A stretch of 18,879 nucleotides of DNA from Syntrophomonadaceae bacterium (GTDB taxonomy: Bacteria > Bacillota > Dethiobacteria > DTU022 > UBA8154): positions 1-18,879 of the forward strand of contig PWWY01000199.1 in the NCBI GenBank assembly GCA_003561325.1. Reading direction: 5' to 3'. Shown piece by piece: positions 6,572-13,700 of the stretch (position 1 is the stretch's first letter; each line of letters begins with the position of its first letter). The notes below the pieces were generated by a model. It saw only the letters and a list, made by a program, of their open reading frames with translations. It made no database searches and was not told the DNA's origin. The position numbers and the translations under genes are program-made.

Positions 6572-8824
6572 TTATAACATCATTAGCGGGTTGAAATCCA
6601 CCGTGACCCTGACCTCTCCCGTGAGCGACCGCCGATAATTCCAGATGGTTTCTCGTAAAAGCTGATTCTTCGCCTGTAAATGATTTCCCTTATACACCAC
6701 GTGATAGCGATACAAACCTTTCACCCGTTTGATGGGGGCCGGCGAAGGCCCCAGCAGCTCTTCCCCGAGATCCAGCCTGGCTGCAAGCTGGAAACTCAGT
6801 TCTTCAGCTGCAGCCAGGGCCTTTGCTTCTTCCCTGGCGCTGCATCCAAAAATAAGCAGGTCCGTGAAAGGCGGGTAATGCAGCAGGCGTCTCCTGCGGG
6901 CTTCTTCCTGGATAAATTGGGTATAATCCTGGTCCAGGGCAGCCCGAATGCTGTAATGGTCCGGTGAAAACGTTTGCACGATGACCTTTCCCCGTTTCTC
7001 TCCCCGGCCTGCCCGCCCGGAAACCTGTGTTAACAGTTGGAAGGTTTTTTCTCCGGCACGAAAGTCCGGCAGGTGGAGGTTGATATCCGCCGCGATTACA
7101 CCGACCAGGGTGACACCGGGAAAATCGTGCCCCTTGGCGATCATCTGCGTGCCGATCAAAATCGACGCTTGTTGTTCCTTGAAGGCTCTCCACACTTTCT
7201 CGTGCACACCCCTGGCCGATGTAACATCGCTATCCAGACGGATCACACCGGCCTGGGGAAACGCTTCCCTTACTTGCTTTTCCAGCTTTTGCGTTCCCAG
7301 TCCAAAGTTGCCAATGGAAAGGCTGCGGCAGTGGGGACACTCCCGGTAGGGTTCCCTTCGGAAGGTGCAGTAATGGCACTGCAGGTGCTCGGGAGAGGAA
7401 TGATAAGTGAGAGATACCGAGCAGTGGGGGCATTCTACGACAAAGCCGCAGCTACGGCAAAGCTCAACCCCGGCGAACCCTCTCCTGTTTAAAAAAAGAA
7501 TGACCTGTTCCCCGGCAGCCAGGGCCTGCTTCACACTTTCATAGAGGCGCCGACTAAAAACGCTCCGGCGCCTGGCACCGTACCCCTCGCGCATGTCAAC
7601 AACTTCAACGGAGGGCAGAAAACGTCCGGGGACCCGCTCTCGCAATTTCAACATCTTAACCGTCCCCCGGAGGCTTTCGGCATACGTCTCCAGGGAGGGA
7701 GTGGCGCTGCCGAGGAGCAACAGGGCCCCGTGATGTCTAGCCCTCCAACGGGCCACGTCCCTGGCATGGTAACGGGGAGAATCATCCTGGCGGTACGTAT
7801 TTTCATGCTCTTCATCCATGACAATCAGCCCCAGGGCATCCAGCGGGGCAAAAATGGCCGAACGAGAACCCAGAACGATATTGACTTTCCTTTCTTTGAT
7901 CTTCCACCACTGGTCGAATCGTTCGCCGGGCGTAAGTCCGCTGTGGAGCATCCCCACCTGGCCTGGAAACCGCTCTCTCAACAGGGTGATCATGTGCGGT
8001 GTCAGGGCGATTTCTGGCACCAGGAGAATGGCCTGCTTTCCCTGCCGTAAGACCCGCTCCATGGCAAGGAAATAAAGTTCCGTTTTTCCGCTTCCCGTAA
8101 TGCCGTGGAGCAAGATATCCCGGCTGGTGGGGCGATCCAGCGCCAGCTCGATCTCCTCGAAGGCCCGCTGCTGCTCTTCTGTCAGCCTGAGGCCGGCCTC
8201 GTTTTTTGTCACGCTCTGCTCCCGGGGCCAGGGACTCCGCTCCGCGGAATGGGACCTGATTTCCAGCAAGCCCCTTTCCCGCAGGGCAAGCAGGCTCCGG
8301 CGATCCGCACCAGTTTTCTGCCGCAGCTCGGGCCAGTCCAGGCCTTCAAGGGCTGCCGCCGCCAAAAACTCGAGGATCAAAGCCTGCCTAAACGCTCTTA
8401 GCTTGAGCCTGCCTGCTTCTTCCCTTAAAATGTCTTGATCCACGGCCGCAAAGACCCGTTCCACGAATCTCTTTTTCACCTTGTTCCTGGCCGGCGGCAG
8501 ACAGAGGTGAATGGCTTCAGACCAGCGCAGAAAAAAACGCCGGGAAAGCCAGTAGCTGAGGTCGATCATCTCCGGGCCCAGGGCCGGTTCATGCTCCAAC
8601 ACGGACAAAACGTCCTTCGTATCCTGTACATCGGGGTCTCGCTGGACGCCCACAACAAATGCGTTGATCTTGCCGGAGCGAAAGGGGACCAGGACCTGCA
8701 TGCCCACCCGCGGCGCGGCACACAATCCGCGGGGCATCCTGTATTGAAAGGGCCGATCCAAGGCATCGCTCACCCGATCGATGATCACCTGGATATATCG
8801 GTCATCCTGTTCTCCGTCCGTCAT
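6572..8824 (-). CDS. priA: Primosomal protein N' (replication restart helicase PriA)
   Basis: Superfamily 2 3'-5' helicase that recognises stalled forks and reloads the replisome; 750 residues. An N-terminal fork-binding region (about 1-200) is followed by Walker A GITGSGKTELY (241-251), Walker B DEEH (337-340), LGSATPS (motif III) and a late TQMIAKGHDFPG / VSGRAGRG helicase block. A zinc-binding insert has eight cysteines in four pairs (C456/C459, C465/C468, C483/C486, C496/C499), as expected. The ATG at 8824 has AGAAGGAG 7 nt upstream. It is the first gene of its minus-strand cluster, with def 99 nt downstream, and diverges from the spoIIM-like gene. Confidence 0.97.
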   Translation of the reverse strand: MTDGEQDDRYIQVIIDRVSDALDRPFQYRMPRGLCAAPRVGMQVLVPFRSGKINAFVVGVQRDPDVQDTKDVLSVLEHEPALGPEMIDLSYWLSRRFFLRWSEAIHLCLPPARNKVKKRFVERVFAAVDQDILREEAGRLKLRAFRQALILEFLAAAALEGLDWPELRQKTGADRRSLLALRERGLLEIRSHSAERSPWPREQSVTKNEAGLRLTEEQQRAFEEIELALDRPTSRDILLHGITGSGKTELYFLAMERVLRQGKQAILLVPEIALTPHMITLLRERFPGQVGMLHSGLTPGERFDQWWKIKERKVNIVLGSRSAIFAPLDALGLIVMDEEHENTYRQDDSPRYHARDVARWRARHHGALLLLGSATPSLETYAESLRGTVKMLKLRERVPGRFLPSVEVVDMREGYGARRRSVFSRRLYESVKQALAAGEQVILFLNRRGFAGVELCRSCGFVVECPHCSVSLTYHSSPEHLQCHYCTFRREPYRECPHCRSLSIGNFGLGTQKLEKQVREAFPQAGVIRLDSDVTSARGVHEKVWRAFKEQQASILIGTQMIAKGHDFPGVTLVGVIAADINLHLPDFRAGEKTFQLLTQVSGRAGRGEKRGKVIVQTFSPDHYSIRAALDQDYTQFIQEEARRRRLLHYPPFTDLLIFGCSAREEAKALAAAEELSFQLAARLDLGEELLGPSPAPIKRVKGLYRYHVVYKGNHLQAKNQLLRETIWNYRRSLTGEVRVTVDFNPLMML

Positions 8825-8885
8825 GGAAACGCTCCTTCTGGTGTGGCGTGATCGCGACTACGTTGTCAGGTCTCAGCTCGCACCC

Positions 8886-8939
8886 GGCGATCAAGTTTAT
8901 CCAGGAAACTAACGCGAAACCGGGCTAAACTTTATCGCC
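8886..8939. repeat. Dispersed intergenic repeat, copy A, as a 54-nt inverted repeat
   Basis: Two 20-nt arms, GGCGATCAAGTTTATCCAGG (8886-8905) and CCGGGCTAAACTTTATCGCC (8920-8939), are inverted copies of each other with 3 mismatches, separated by 14 nt. The left arm aligns gap-free to the cores of the other intergenic copies. The element lies in the predicted priA leader, 62 nt before the priA start. It could form a long RNA hairpin or be a small mobile-type palindrome; there is no T-tract suggesting a terminator. Confidence 0.65.
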
Positions 8940-8967
8940 ATTTTATATTATAATATGACTACCCTGT

Positions 8968-8976
8968 ATTATATCA
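8968..8976 (-). promoter_or_regulatory. Predicted extended -10 promoter for priA
   Basis: On the minus strand TGATATAAT (8976-8968) contains a perfect TATAAT with an upstream TGN extension; no good -35 is seen 17 nt upstream. It lies in a strikingly AT-rich patch (about 8940-9000) in the 260-nt gap between priA and the divergent spoIIM-like gene. The plus strand of the same patch also has TATAAT (8949-8954), without a convincing -35, so the plus-strand promoter is not assigned. Confidence 0.45.
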
Positions 8977-9084
8977 CGTTTGCAATTACAGAAAATACAT
9001 GGTGGTTACCCGGAATCATTTTCTCGCCGGCATGACCATCGGAAGAGGGATAAGATATCAAGTAACCGGGGGGATCATGAGGCG

Positions 9085-9705
9085 ATGTTCATAAAACCAG
9101 GCACCTGGAATGTGATCAGTCAAAATCTCAATTGGCTGATCATATCCCTGCTCTTCTTCTCGCTGGGAGCGGGAATTGTCTACCTGGCTCCGCAAAACGG
9201 AATCTATTTACTGGAAGAAATCCCCGCGGAGCAGAAGCAGCTGCTGCAGGAAATGGCCCAAATGGTTTTCGAGGGATCACCCCTCAGGGGTGCGCTAATT
9301 TTATTCGGCAACAACTTGGTGGCTTCCGTGCAGGTAATGATTTTAGGCATCGCCCTGGGCGTTCCTTCACTGCTGGGGCTCCTGGCCAACGGTGCATTGC
9401 TGGGGTTCATCATGAAGAGCCTGAGCCTGGAGGGGATTCCACTGCTGCCCTTCATTTTTCTGGGCATACTGCCTCATGGCATCTTTGAGCTACCCGCTTT
9501 TTTGCTCAGCGCCGCGCTGGGTCTAAAAATGGGCTTTCACCTGGTATTTCCGCTCCCCCACAAAAAAAGAGGCGAAAGCCTCAAATATATCCTGAAAGAG
9601 TACTGGACCCTTTTGCCCCTGGTTTTTTACCTGCTGGCCCTTGCGGCCATCATCGAAGTGCTTGTCAGCCCCGCCCTGCTGCAGCGGGTCATGGATCTTT
9701 ATTGA
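9085..9705 (+). CDS. spoIIM: Stage II sporulation protein M family (SpoIIM/DUF95) membrane protein
   Basis: Integral membrane protein of 206 residues. The characteristic SpoIIM block is present: a FGNN motif, then a long hydrophobic region with GVPSLLGLLANG, then GILPHGIFELPAFLLSAALG (about 127-146). About five hydrophobic segments span the protein (first near 17-35, last near 178-198). In spore formers SpoIIM anchors the SpoIID/SpoIIP peptidoglycan hydrolases during forespore engulfment; some family members have other roles. The start at ATG 9085 is chosen because an in-frame extension upstream is hydrophilic and unlike the family; a G-rich stretch (9068-9073) lies 11 nt upstream. It is the only gene here pointing away from both neighbouring clusters, converging on coaBC with 32 nt between stops. 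Confidence 0.88.
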   Translation: MFIKPGTWNVISQNLNWLIISLLFFSLGAGIVYLAPQNGIYLLEEIPAEQKQLLQEMAQMVFEGSPLRGALILFGNNLVASVQVMILGIALGVPSLLGLLANGALLGFIMKSLSLEGIPLLPFIFLGILPHGIFELPAFLLSAALGLKMGFHLVFPLPHKKRGESLKYILKEYWTLLPLVFYLLALAAIIEVLVSPALLQRVMDLY

Positions 9706-9737
9706 ATGCCTATCTTCCTGAGATGCGGTATTGTATA

Positions 9738-10943
9738 TTACCTGCTGCGTGCGGAAATTCGCTCCAGGATACAGTGGGCCAGGTCATACTTGGACATGAG
9801 GGGCATCTCTTCCACCTGGCCATCCCTGTAGAGGAGAGTCACCAGGTTGGTTTCCACGGCGAACCCTGCTCCTTCCTGTTTCAGATCATTGGCGACAATC
9901 ATATCCAGGTTTTTCTTTTCCATTTTCTGCACAGCGTTTTCCAGCAAGGCCTCTGTTTCCGCGGCAAAACCTACCAGGAAGCGGTGGCCTTTTTCGCTGC
10001 CGATGGCTTGCAGGATGTCCGGGTTGCGAACCAGTGTGAGCACCAGGTCGCCCCCTTTCTTGATTTTTTCCTCCTGGATGAGCTCCGGTCTGTAGTCGGC
10101 CACGGCCGCCGCCTTGATCACAATCTCCGCTTCCAGCACCTTGTCCATGACAACCCGGTGCATCTCCCGGGCGCTGGAAACGGGGTAAAACTCCACCCCT
10201 GCAGGGGGCGACAGTTCAGAGGGACCGCTGACGAGAATAACCCGGGCGCCCCTTTCCACGGCAGCCCGGGCCAGGGCATAACCCATCTTGCCACTGGAAT
10301 AGTTGGTAAAGTAACGCACCGGATCCAGGGCCTCCCGGGTCGGGCCCGCCGTGATCAAAACTACCCGCCCCTCCAGGTCTCGTTTTCTTTCCAAGAGTTT
10401 TTGAACCCGGGCCAGGATTTCCAGGGGATCGGCCATCCTTCCCTTCCCAATTTCCTGGCAGGCCAGCACTCCTTCTCCCGGCTCCAGGATACCGTAACCG
10501 CCAGCAGCCAGGCGGCGGATGTTCTCCTGGACGGCGGGGTTTATCAGCATGGTCGTATTCATGGAGGGCGCCAAAAGGACAGGACACGTCGCCAGATCGA
10601 TGGCCAGCAGGACCGTAGAAAGCAGGTCGTCGGCCAATCCCAGGGCAAGCTTGGCCAACGCGTTGGCCGTGGCCGGGGCGATGACGGCGATGTCCGGGTC
10701 TCGCGCCAGGTCGATGTGGGCTGTTGCAGAGCGGTGCAGGGGATCAAAAAGTGATTCAAAGACAGGATTTCCCGTTACGGCTCTCATGGTCAGCGGCGTG
10801 ATAAATTTCTTTGCGGCCGGCGTCATGACCGTGTGAACATCAAAGTCAGCCTTGACCAGCAGTCGAGCCAGCTCGGCCGCCTTGTACGCCGCCACGCCGC
10901 CGGTAATCCCGAGCAGGACTTTTTTCTTGGTTTTCGCGTTCAT
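9738..10943 (-). CDS. coaBC: Bifunctional phosphopantothenoylcysteine decarboxylase / phosphopantothenate-cysteine ligase
   Basis: Catalyses two consecutive steps of coenzyme A synthesis: CTP-dependent coupling of cysteine to phosphopantothenate (CoaB), then FMN-dependent decarboxylation (CoaC). The N-terminal flavoprotein half has GITGGVAAYKAAELAR, the catalytic His76 (AHIDLA), PSMNTTM (126-132) and Cys162 in VLACQEIGKGRM. The C-terminal ligase half has ITAGPTREALDPVR (from 197), NYSSGKMG, KAAAVADYRP (277-286) and KIKK (293-296). The start ATG at 10943 has AGGGG 7 nt upstream, giving 401 residues, the usual length. Fusion of both activities is typical for bacteria. It is separated from rpoZ by 277 nt of structured non-coding DNA. 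Confidence 0.96.
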   Translation of the reverse strand: MNAKTKKKVLLGITGGVAAYKAAELARLLVKADFDVHTVMTPAAKKFITPLTMRAVTGNPVFESLFDPLHRSATAHIDLARDPDIAVIAPATANALAKLALGLADDLLSTVLLAIDLATCPVLLAPSMNTTMLINPAVQENIRRLAAGGYGILEPGEGVLACQEIGKGRMADPLEILARVQKLLERKRDLEGRVVLITAGPTREALDPVRYFTNYSSGKMGYALARAAVERGARVILVSGPSELSPPAGVEFYPVSSAREMHRVVMDKVLEAEIVIKAAAVADYRPELIQEEKIKKGGDLVLTLVRNPDILQAIGSEKGHRFLVGFAAETEALLENAVQKMEKKNLDMIVANDLKQEGAGFAVETNLVTLLYRDGQVEEMPLMSKYDLAHCILERISARSR

Positions 10944-11220
10944 TTCCATTCCCCTGACTTTCCCCCCCTGAGAAAGGATTGTTTCCTGCCGGTTTCCCGG
11001 ACAGCTCAATCTGGCGATCAACTTCGCCCGGGAAATCTTCTTGCATACCGCTGCTGCCCCTCCACTCGCGGGGCACGGGGCAGTTCATGATTGAACGCGG
11101 TGCCCCGAATTCCAGGCTGCCTTAAGAATTCCCTGACTTCCTTTCCACAAGTCGCTGCATGCCCTGAGGCGGAACCCCCAGGCCCCTCTCGATGCAGGGT
11201 CATTTAACCTCATCGCCGTC
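10944..11220 (-). other. Structured intergenic region between rpoZ and coaBC
   Basis: No convincing gene. It holds one copy of the dispersed repeat (11011-11032). A stem-loop spans 11069-11107, with outer arms CGGGGCAC/GTGCCCCG and inner arms TTCA/TGAA. A second possible stem pairs CTGCAT (about 11155-11160) with ATGCAG (about 11192-11197). None is followed by a T-run, so no intrinsic terminator is claimed. The only open frame (61 codons, 11203-11018) resembles nothing I know. If transcribed, this would be a long leader of coaBC. Confidence 0.4.
11011..11032 (-). repeat. Dispersed intergenic repeat, copy B
   Basis: Plus-strand core GGCGATCAACTTCGCCCGGG (11013-11032), preceded by CT. It aligns without gaps to the other four cores and has the same orientation relative to the minus-strand genes. 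It lies 69 nt upstream of the coaBC start, beside the stem-loop at 11069-11107. Confidence 0.55.
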
Positions 11221-11427
11221 CTACTTGATCCCGTTCTTGATACGTTCAAAGGTGATCCGATCTTTTGAAATATCTTCCAGCGCAACCGTCACTTCTTTAA
11301 ACACGGCGACATCTTCCCTGGAAGTCTTGTCCTCCCGAAGCTGTCGAGCTCGTTTTGCCGCGAGGATCACCAGGGAGTACCGGCTGTCTACCTTGCCGAG
11401 GATATGATCAATGGAGGGATAGATCAA
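11221..11427 (-). CDS. rpoZ: DNA-directed RNA polymerase omega subunit
   Basis: Small subunit that helps assembly and stability of RNA polymerase by clamping beta-prime. The 68-residue product reads MIYPSIDHILGKVDSRYSLV onward, then AAKRARQLRE, the family's most conserved stretch, and ends with a short acidic/basic helix. The chosen start is TTG at 11427, with GGAAGG 8 nt upstream, because it gives the classic Firmicute N-terminus. A GTG at 11466 would add 13 unlikely residues. It overlaps the end of gmk by 20 nt, so the two are probably translationally coupled. The gmk-rpoZ-coaBC order is standard in Firmicutes. Confidence 0.93.
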   Translation of the reverse strand: MIYPSIDHILGKVDSRYSLVILAAKRARQLREDKTSREDVAVFKEVTVALEDISKDRITFERIKNGIK

Positions 11428-12046
11428 TGGTTTCACCTTCCTTGAAGAGCTGTTGTAAAAACTCACGATGATGTTTAACCTTGCATTTTTCTGCGGCCAA
11501 GATGGCTTCCAGGCGTTCTACCGCGTAATCCAACTGGCCATCTTGATTCACCACAACGTAATCATACTGCCAGACCCGGTGCAGCTCCTGGTAGGCTGCC
11601 GCATACCTCTGCTTGATCACCTGCGGAGAATCGGTGCCGCGACCAGAAATACGCTGCCAGAGGGTTACCATGGAGGGAGGAAGCAAAAAAATAAAAACCC
11701 CGTCCTCAACAGTCTTTTGCAACTGCATGGCCCCCTGGGTATCGATCTCCAGGAGCACGTCCAGGCCGCGGCTGCGAGCGTTTTCTACCTCTTCCCGGGG
11801 GGTGCCGTAAAAATTTCCATAAACTTCCGCCCATTCCAGCAGGGCCCCCGCTTTCCGGAGTCGGGTGAATTCGCTTTCGCTGAGAAAACGATAGTGTACA
11901 CCGTCAACTTCCCCCTCCCGCGGAGGGCGGGTTGTAATCGAAATCGATTGATACAGCCGCGGCTGGCGGCTGCAGAATTCCTGGCATACGGTCCCTTTTC
12001 CCGTTCCCGATGGCCCGGATAAAACAATTAACAGTCCTTTCTGCAT
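11408..12046 (-). CDS. gmk: Guanylate kinase
   Basis: Phosphorylates GMP to GDP with ATP; cytosolic, essential for GTP supply and linked to (p)ppGpp physiology in Firmicutes. The 212-residue protein has the P-loop SGPSGTGKG (about 10-18), the GMP-binding TTRPPREGEVDGVHY, the EWAEVYGNFYGTP segment and LEIDTQGA, followed by the lid region with SGRGTD. The ATG at 12046 has GGGAGA 5 nt upstream. It lies 21 nt after remA and overlaps rpoZ, in the conserved yicC-remA-gmk-rpoZ order. Confidence 0.97.
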   Translation of the reverse strand: MQKGLLIVLSGPSGTGKGTVCQEFCSRQPRLYQSISITTRPPREGEVDGVHYRFLSESEFTRLRKAGALLEWAEVYGNFYGTPREEVENARSRGLDVLLEIDTQGAMQLQKTVEDGVFIFLLPPSMVTLWQRISGRGTDSPQVIKQRYAAAYQELHRVWQYDYVVVNQDGQLDYAVERLEAILAAEKCKVKHHREFLQQLFKEGETIDLSLH

Positions 12047-12067
12047 CCTCGTCTCCCGTTACTTCCG

Positions 12068-12340
12068 CTAAACCTTCAGACTATCTTCTGACGCGGTTTC
12101 TTTGCCCTGCAGGCGGTGTTTCACCGTCTCCGGCTGGACCGCTGAAAGGATAATATGCCCGCTGTCGTTAATGATCACCGCACGAGTCCGACGCCCGTAG
12201 GTCGCATCCACCAGCATGCCCCGCTCTCTTCCTTCGCTGATCACGCGCTTAATAGGAGCAGATTCCGGGCTCACAATGGCGACAATCCGGTTCGCCGATA
12301 CAATGTTTCCAAATCCTATGTTGATTAGTTTGATGTTCAT
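12068..12340 (-). CDS. remA: RemA/DUF370 family regulator
   Basis: A 90-residue DUF370 protein. The N-terminus MNIKLINIGFGNIVSANRIV, the SPESAPIKR motif and the ATYGRRTRAVI motif are near-invariant in this family. In Bacillus subtilis RemA is a DNA-binding activator of biofilm-matrix and osmoprotection genes; in Clostridia the gene is conserved next to gmk, but its targets are mostly unknown. The ATG at 12340 gives the canonical N-terminus; its own Shine-Dalgarno is weak. A strong AGGAGGT lies about 50 nt upstream, ahead of a 13-codon TTG-initiated frame (12379-12338) whose TGA overlaps the remA ATG. That could be a coupling leader peptide, but this is speculative. Confidence 0.93.
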   Translation of the reverse strand: MNIKLINIGFGNIVSANRIVAIVSPESAPIKRVISEGRERGMLVDATYGRRTRAVIINDSGHIILSAVQPETVKHRLQGKETASEDSLKV

Positions 12341-12481
12341 AAAAACCCGGGCCCTGGCCAGCAATCCTCTGCTGTCAAAGACCGGTTTTACACCTCCTGT
12401 TTGTTAAAACATCTCATTTGCCTGCTTCTTGGAACGGACCTTCGCTTCCTTAGATACCATCCACCTCCATCACTGGATTTC

Positions 12482-12506
12482 CCAGGTTCGGTGCTATGCA
12501 ACCTGG
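12482..12506. other. Perfect 7-bp stem-loop beside repeat copy E
   Basis: CCAGGTT (12482-12488) and AACCTGG (12500-12506) are perfect inverted copies around an 11-nt loop. It overlaps the edge of the dispersed repeat in the yicC-remA gap. No T-tract follows on either strand, so an RNA-processing or protein-binding role is as likely as termination. Confidence 0.4.
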
Positions 12507-12576
12507 CGCTCATGCTCACCCGGGAATAAACCCTTGTTACCCCGCTCGCAGAAAAACGGCAGCGAAACCTGGCTAT
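12502..12576 (-). repeat. Dispersed intergenic repeat, copy E (long form)
   Basis: In the 249-nt gap between yicC and remA. The plus-strand core is GGCGCTCATGCTCACCCGGG (12505-12524). Similarity to the copy at 4151-4218 continues through ATAAACCCT, a looser middle, and CAGCGAA (12560-12566). The following segment resembles the right arm of the inverted repeat at 8920-8939. Its far end runs into a 6-bp stem-loop CTGGCT/AGCCAG (12569-12588) just after the yicC stop. Confidence 0.6.
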
Positions 12577-12589
12577 AGGTAGAGCCAGC

Positions 12590-13471
12590 TTATTCAATGT
12601 TTTGGATTTGCTCCCGTATCTTTTCGATTTCGCTTTTGGCCTCCACAACCAGGTGAGATACTTCCAGGTCGTTGCTCTTGACCGAGATCGTATTAATTTC
12701 GCGGTGCATTTCCTGCAGCAGGAAATCCAGTTTACGTCCCACGACTTCACTTTTTTCCAGGTCATGCATGAACGCATCAACATGACTTTCCAGGCGGACA
12801 ATTTCTTCATCGATGCTGCAGCGTTCCGCGAACAAAACCGTTTCCGTGTAAAAGCGCTGTTGATCATATTCTTTCCCCTGGTGTAGTTCTTCCAGGCGAT
12901 TCGCCAGCCTGCGGCGATAATCCTCCAGGATCCCCGGGCTCCTTTCCTTGATTCTCAGCGCCAGATTTTTCAGGTGATGGAGCTTGGTCCCAATATCCCT
13001 GGCCAGGCGGCTGCCTTCTTCAGCCCGCTGCTTGATGAGCGAAGAAAGGGCCCTGGTCAAAGCCCTTTCCAGGGCCGGCGCCAGGACTTCCGGGTCAAAG
13101 AAATCTTTCTCCAGAGCAAGGACGTCGGGAAGCAGGGCCAGCTCATGGGCCGAGAATCGTCCTCTCGTCAGCTGAAAGGCCGTCTCCAATTCCTGCAGCG
13201 CCTCATAATACGCCCGGGCCAGGGGGTGATCCACCCTGACATGTTTTTGCTTCTCCTCCGTGGTTTCCAGGTTGACGAAAACCTCAACCCGGCCCCTGGA
13301 AAGCGCCTCCTGCACCAGGCGCCTGGCCATCTCCTCCAGGACCCCCAGTTCCCGGGGCATGCGCACGATAATATCCCGATGTCGATGGTTCAGTGCCTTG
13401 ATCTCTACGACAAACCGGAAACCCGCTTCGGTTTCTTCTCCTCTACCGTAACCCGTCATGCTGCGAATCAA
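12590..13471 (-). CDS. yicC: YicC/YloC family endoribonuclease
   Basis: YicC-family protein (293 residues; the Bacillus homologue YloC is nearly the same size). The N-terminal domain begins MIRSMTGYGRGE and contains EIKALNHRHRDI. The C-terminal DUF1732 domain has GRKLDFLLQEMHREINTISV, the family's best-conserved signature. Members have been reported as endoribonucleases affecting RNA stability. The start is TTG at 13471, with AAAGGGG 7 nt upstream; this gives the family-standard N-terminus, whereas an ATG two codons upstream overlaps the Shine-Dalgarno spacing. It is the first gene of the yicC-remA-gmk-rpoZ-coaBC cluster and has its own predicted promoter about 60 nt upstream. Confidence 0.95.
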   Translation of the reverse strand: MIRSMTGYGRGEETEAGFRFVVEIKALNHRHRDIIVRMPRELGVLEEMARRLVQEALSRGRVEVFVNLETTEEKQKHVRVDHPLARAYYEALQELETAFQLTRGRFSAHELALLPDVLALEKDFFDPEVLAPALERALTRALSSLIKQRAEEGSRLARDIGTKLHHLKNLALRIKERSPGILEDYRRRLANRLEELHQGKEYDQQRFYTETVLFAERCSIDEEIVRLESHVDAFMHDLEKSEVVGRKLDFLLQEMHREINTISVKSNDLEVSHLVVEAKSEIEKIREQIQNIE

Positions 13472-13530
13472 AATCATACCCCTTTTATCTTGTGGCATAA
13501 AAACCCGGCTCAAGCAACCGGCATACACCT

Positions 13531-13558
13531 ATTTTATCATAATAATACGCATAATCAA
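13531..13558 (-). promoter_or_regulatory. Predicted promoter for the yicC-remA-gmk-rpoZ-coaBC cluster
   Basis: On the minus strand TTGATT (13558-13553) and TAAAAT (13536-13531) are 16 nt apart, and the -10 carries a TGN extension (13539-13537). It lies in the 229-nt gap between ubiD and yicC, which is otherwise without a gene. The gap also holds a 6-bp CCCCAG/CTGGGG inverted repeat (about 13613-13650) and a fragment resembling the dispersed repeat (TGATCAAGTTTG, about 13682-13693). Confidence 0.55.
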
Positions 13559-13700
13559 GACATACGACCGGCATATTTACATCATAGGCACGATTTCACC
13601 CTTATCTGCCCCAGATTTAAGCTTCTTAGGGCTCCGGGCCTGGGGACCACTTTTCATAAGCATGGGCTTTACAGAATCAAATGATCAAGTTTGTGCAACA

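Noticed and set aside
9702..10754. 350-codon open frame on the plus strand opposite coaBC
   Set aside because: Antisense shadow of a fully motif-supported coaBC; its translation has no recognisable domain and no clear ribosome binding site.
11018..11203. 61-codon open frame upstream of coaBC
   Set aside because: Runs through the repeat copy and stem-loop, resembles no known protein, and its start lies too close to its possible ribosome binding site.
12338..12379. 13-codon TTG-initiated leader frame whose TGA overlaps the remA ATG
   Set aside because: The AGGAGGT is about 13 nt from the TTG, longer than usual, and no amino-acid bias suggests attenuation; mentioned under remA only.
12415..12472. 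Possible 18-codon basic peptide between yicC and remA
   Set aside because: GGAGG lies only 3 nt before its ATG, and there is no homology to judge by; too short to support.
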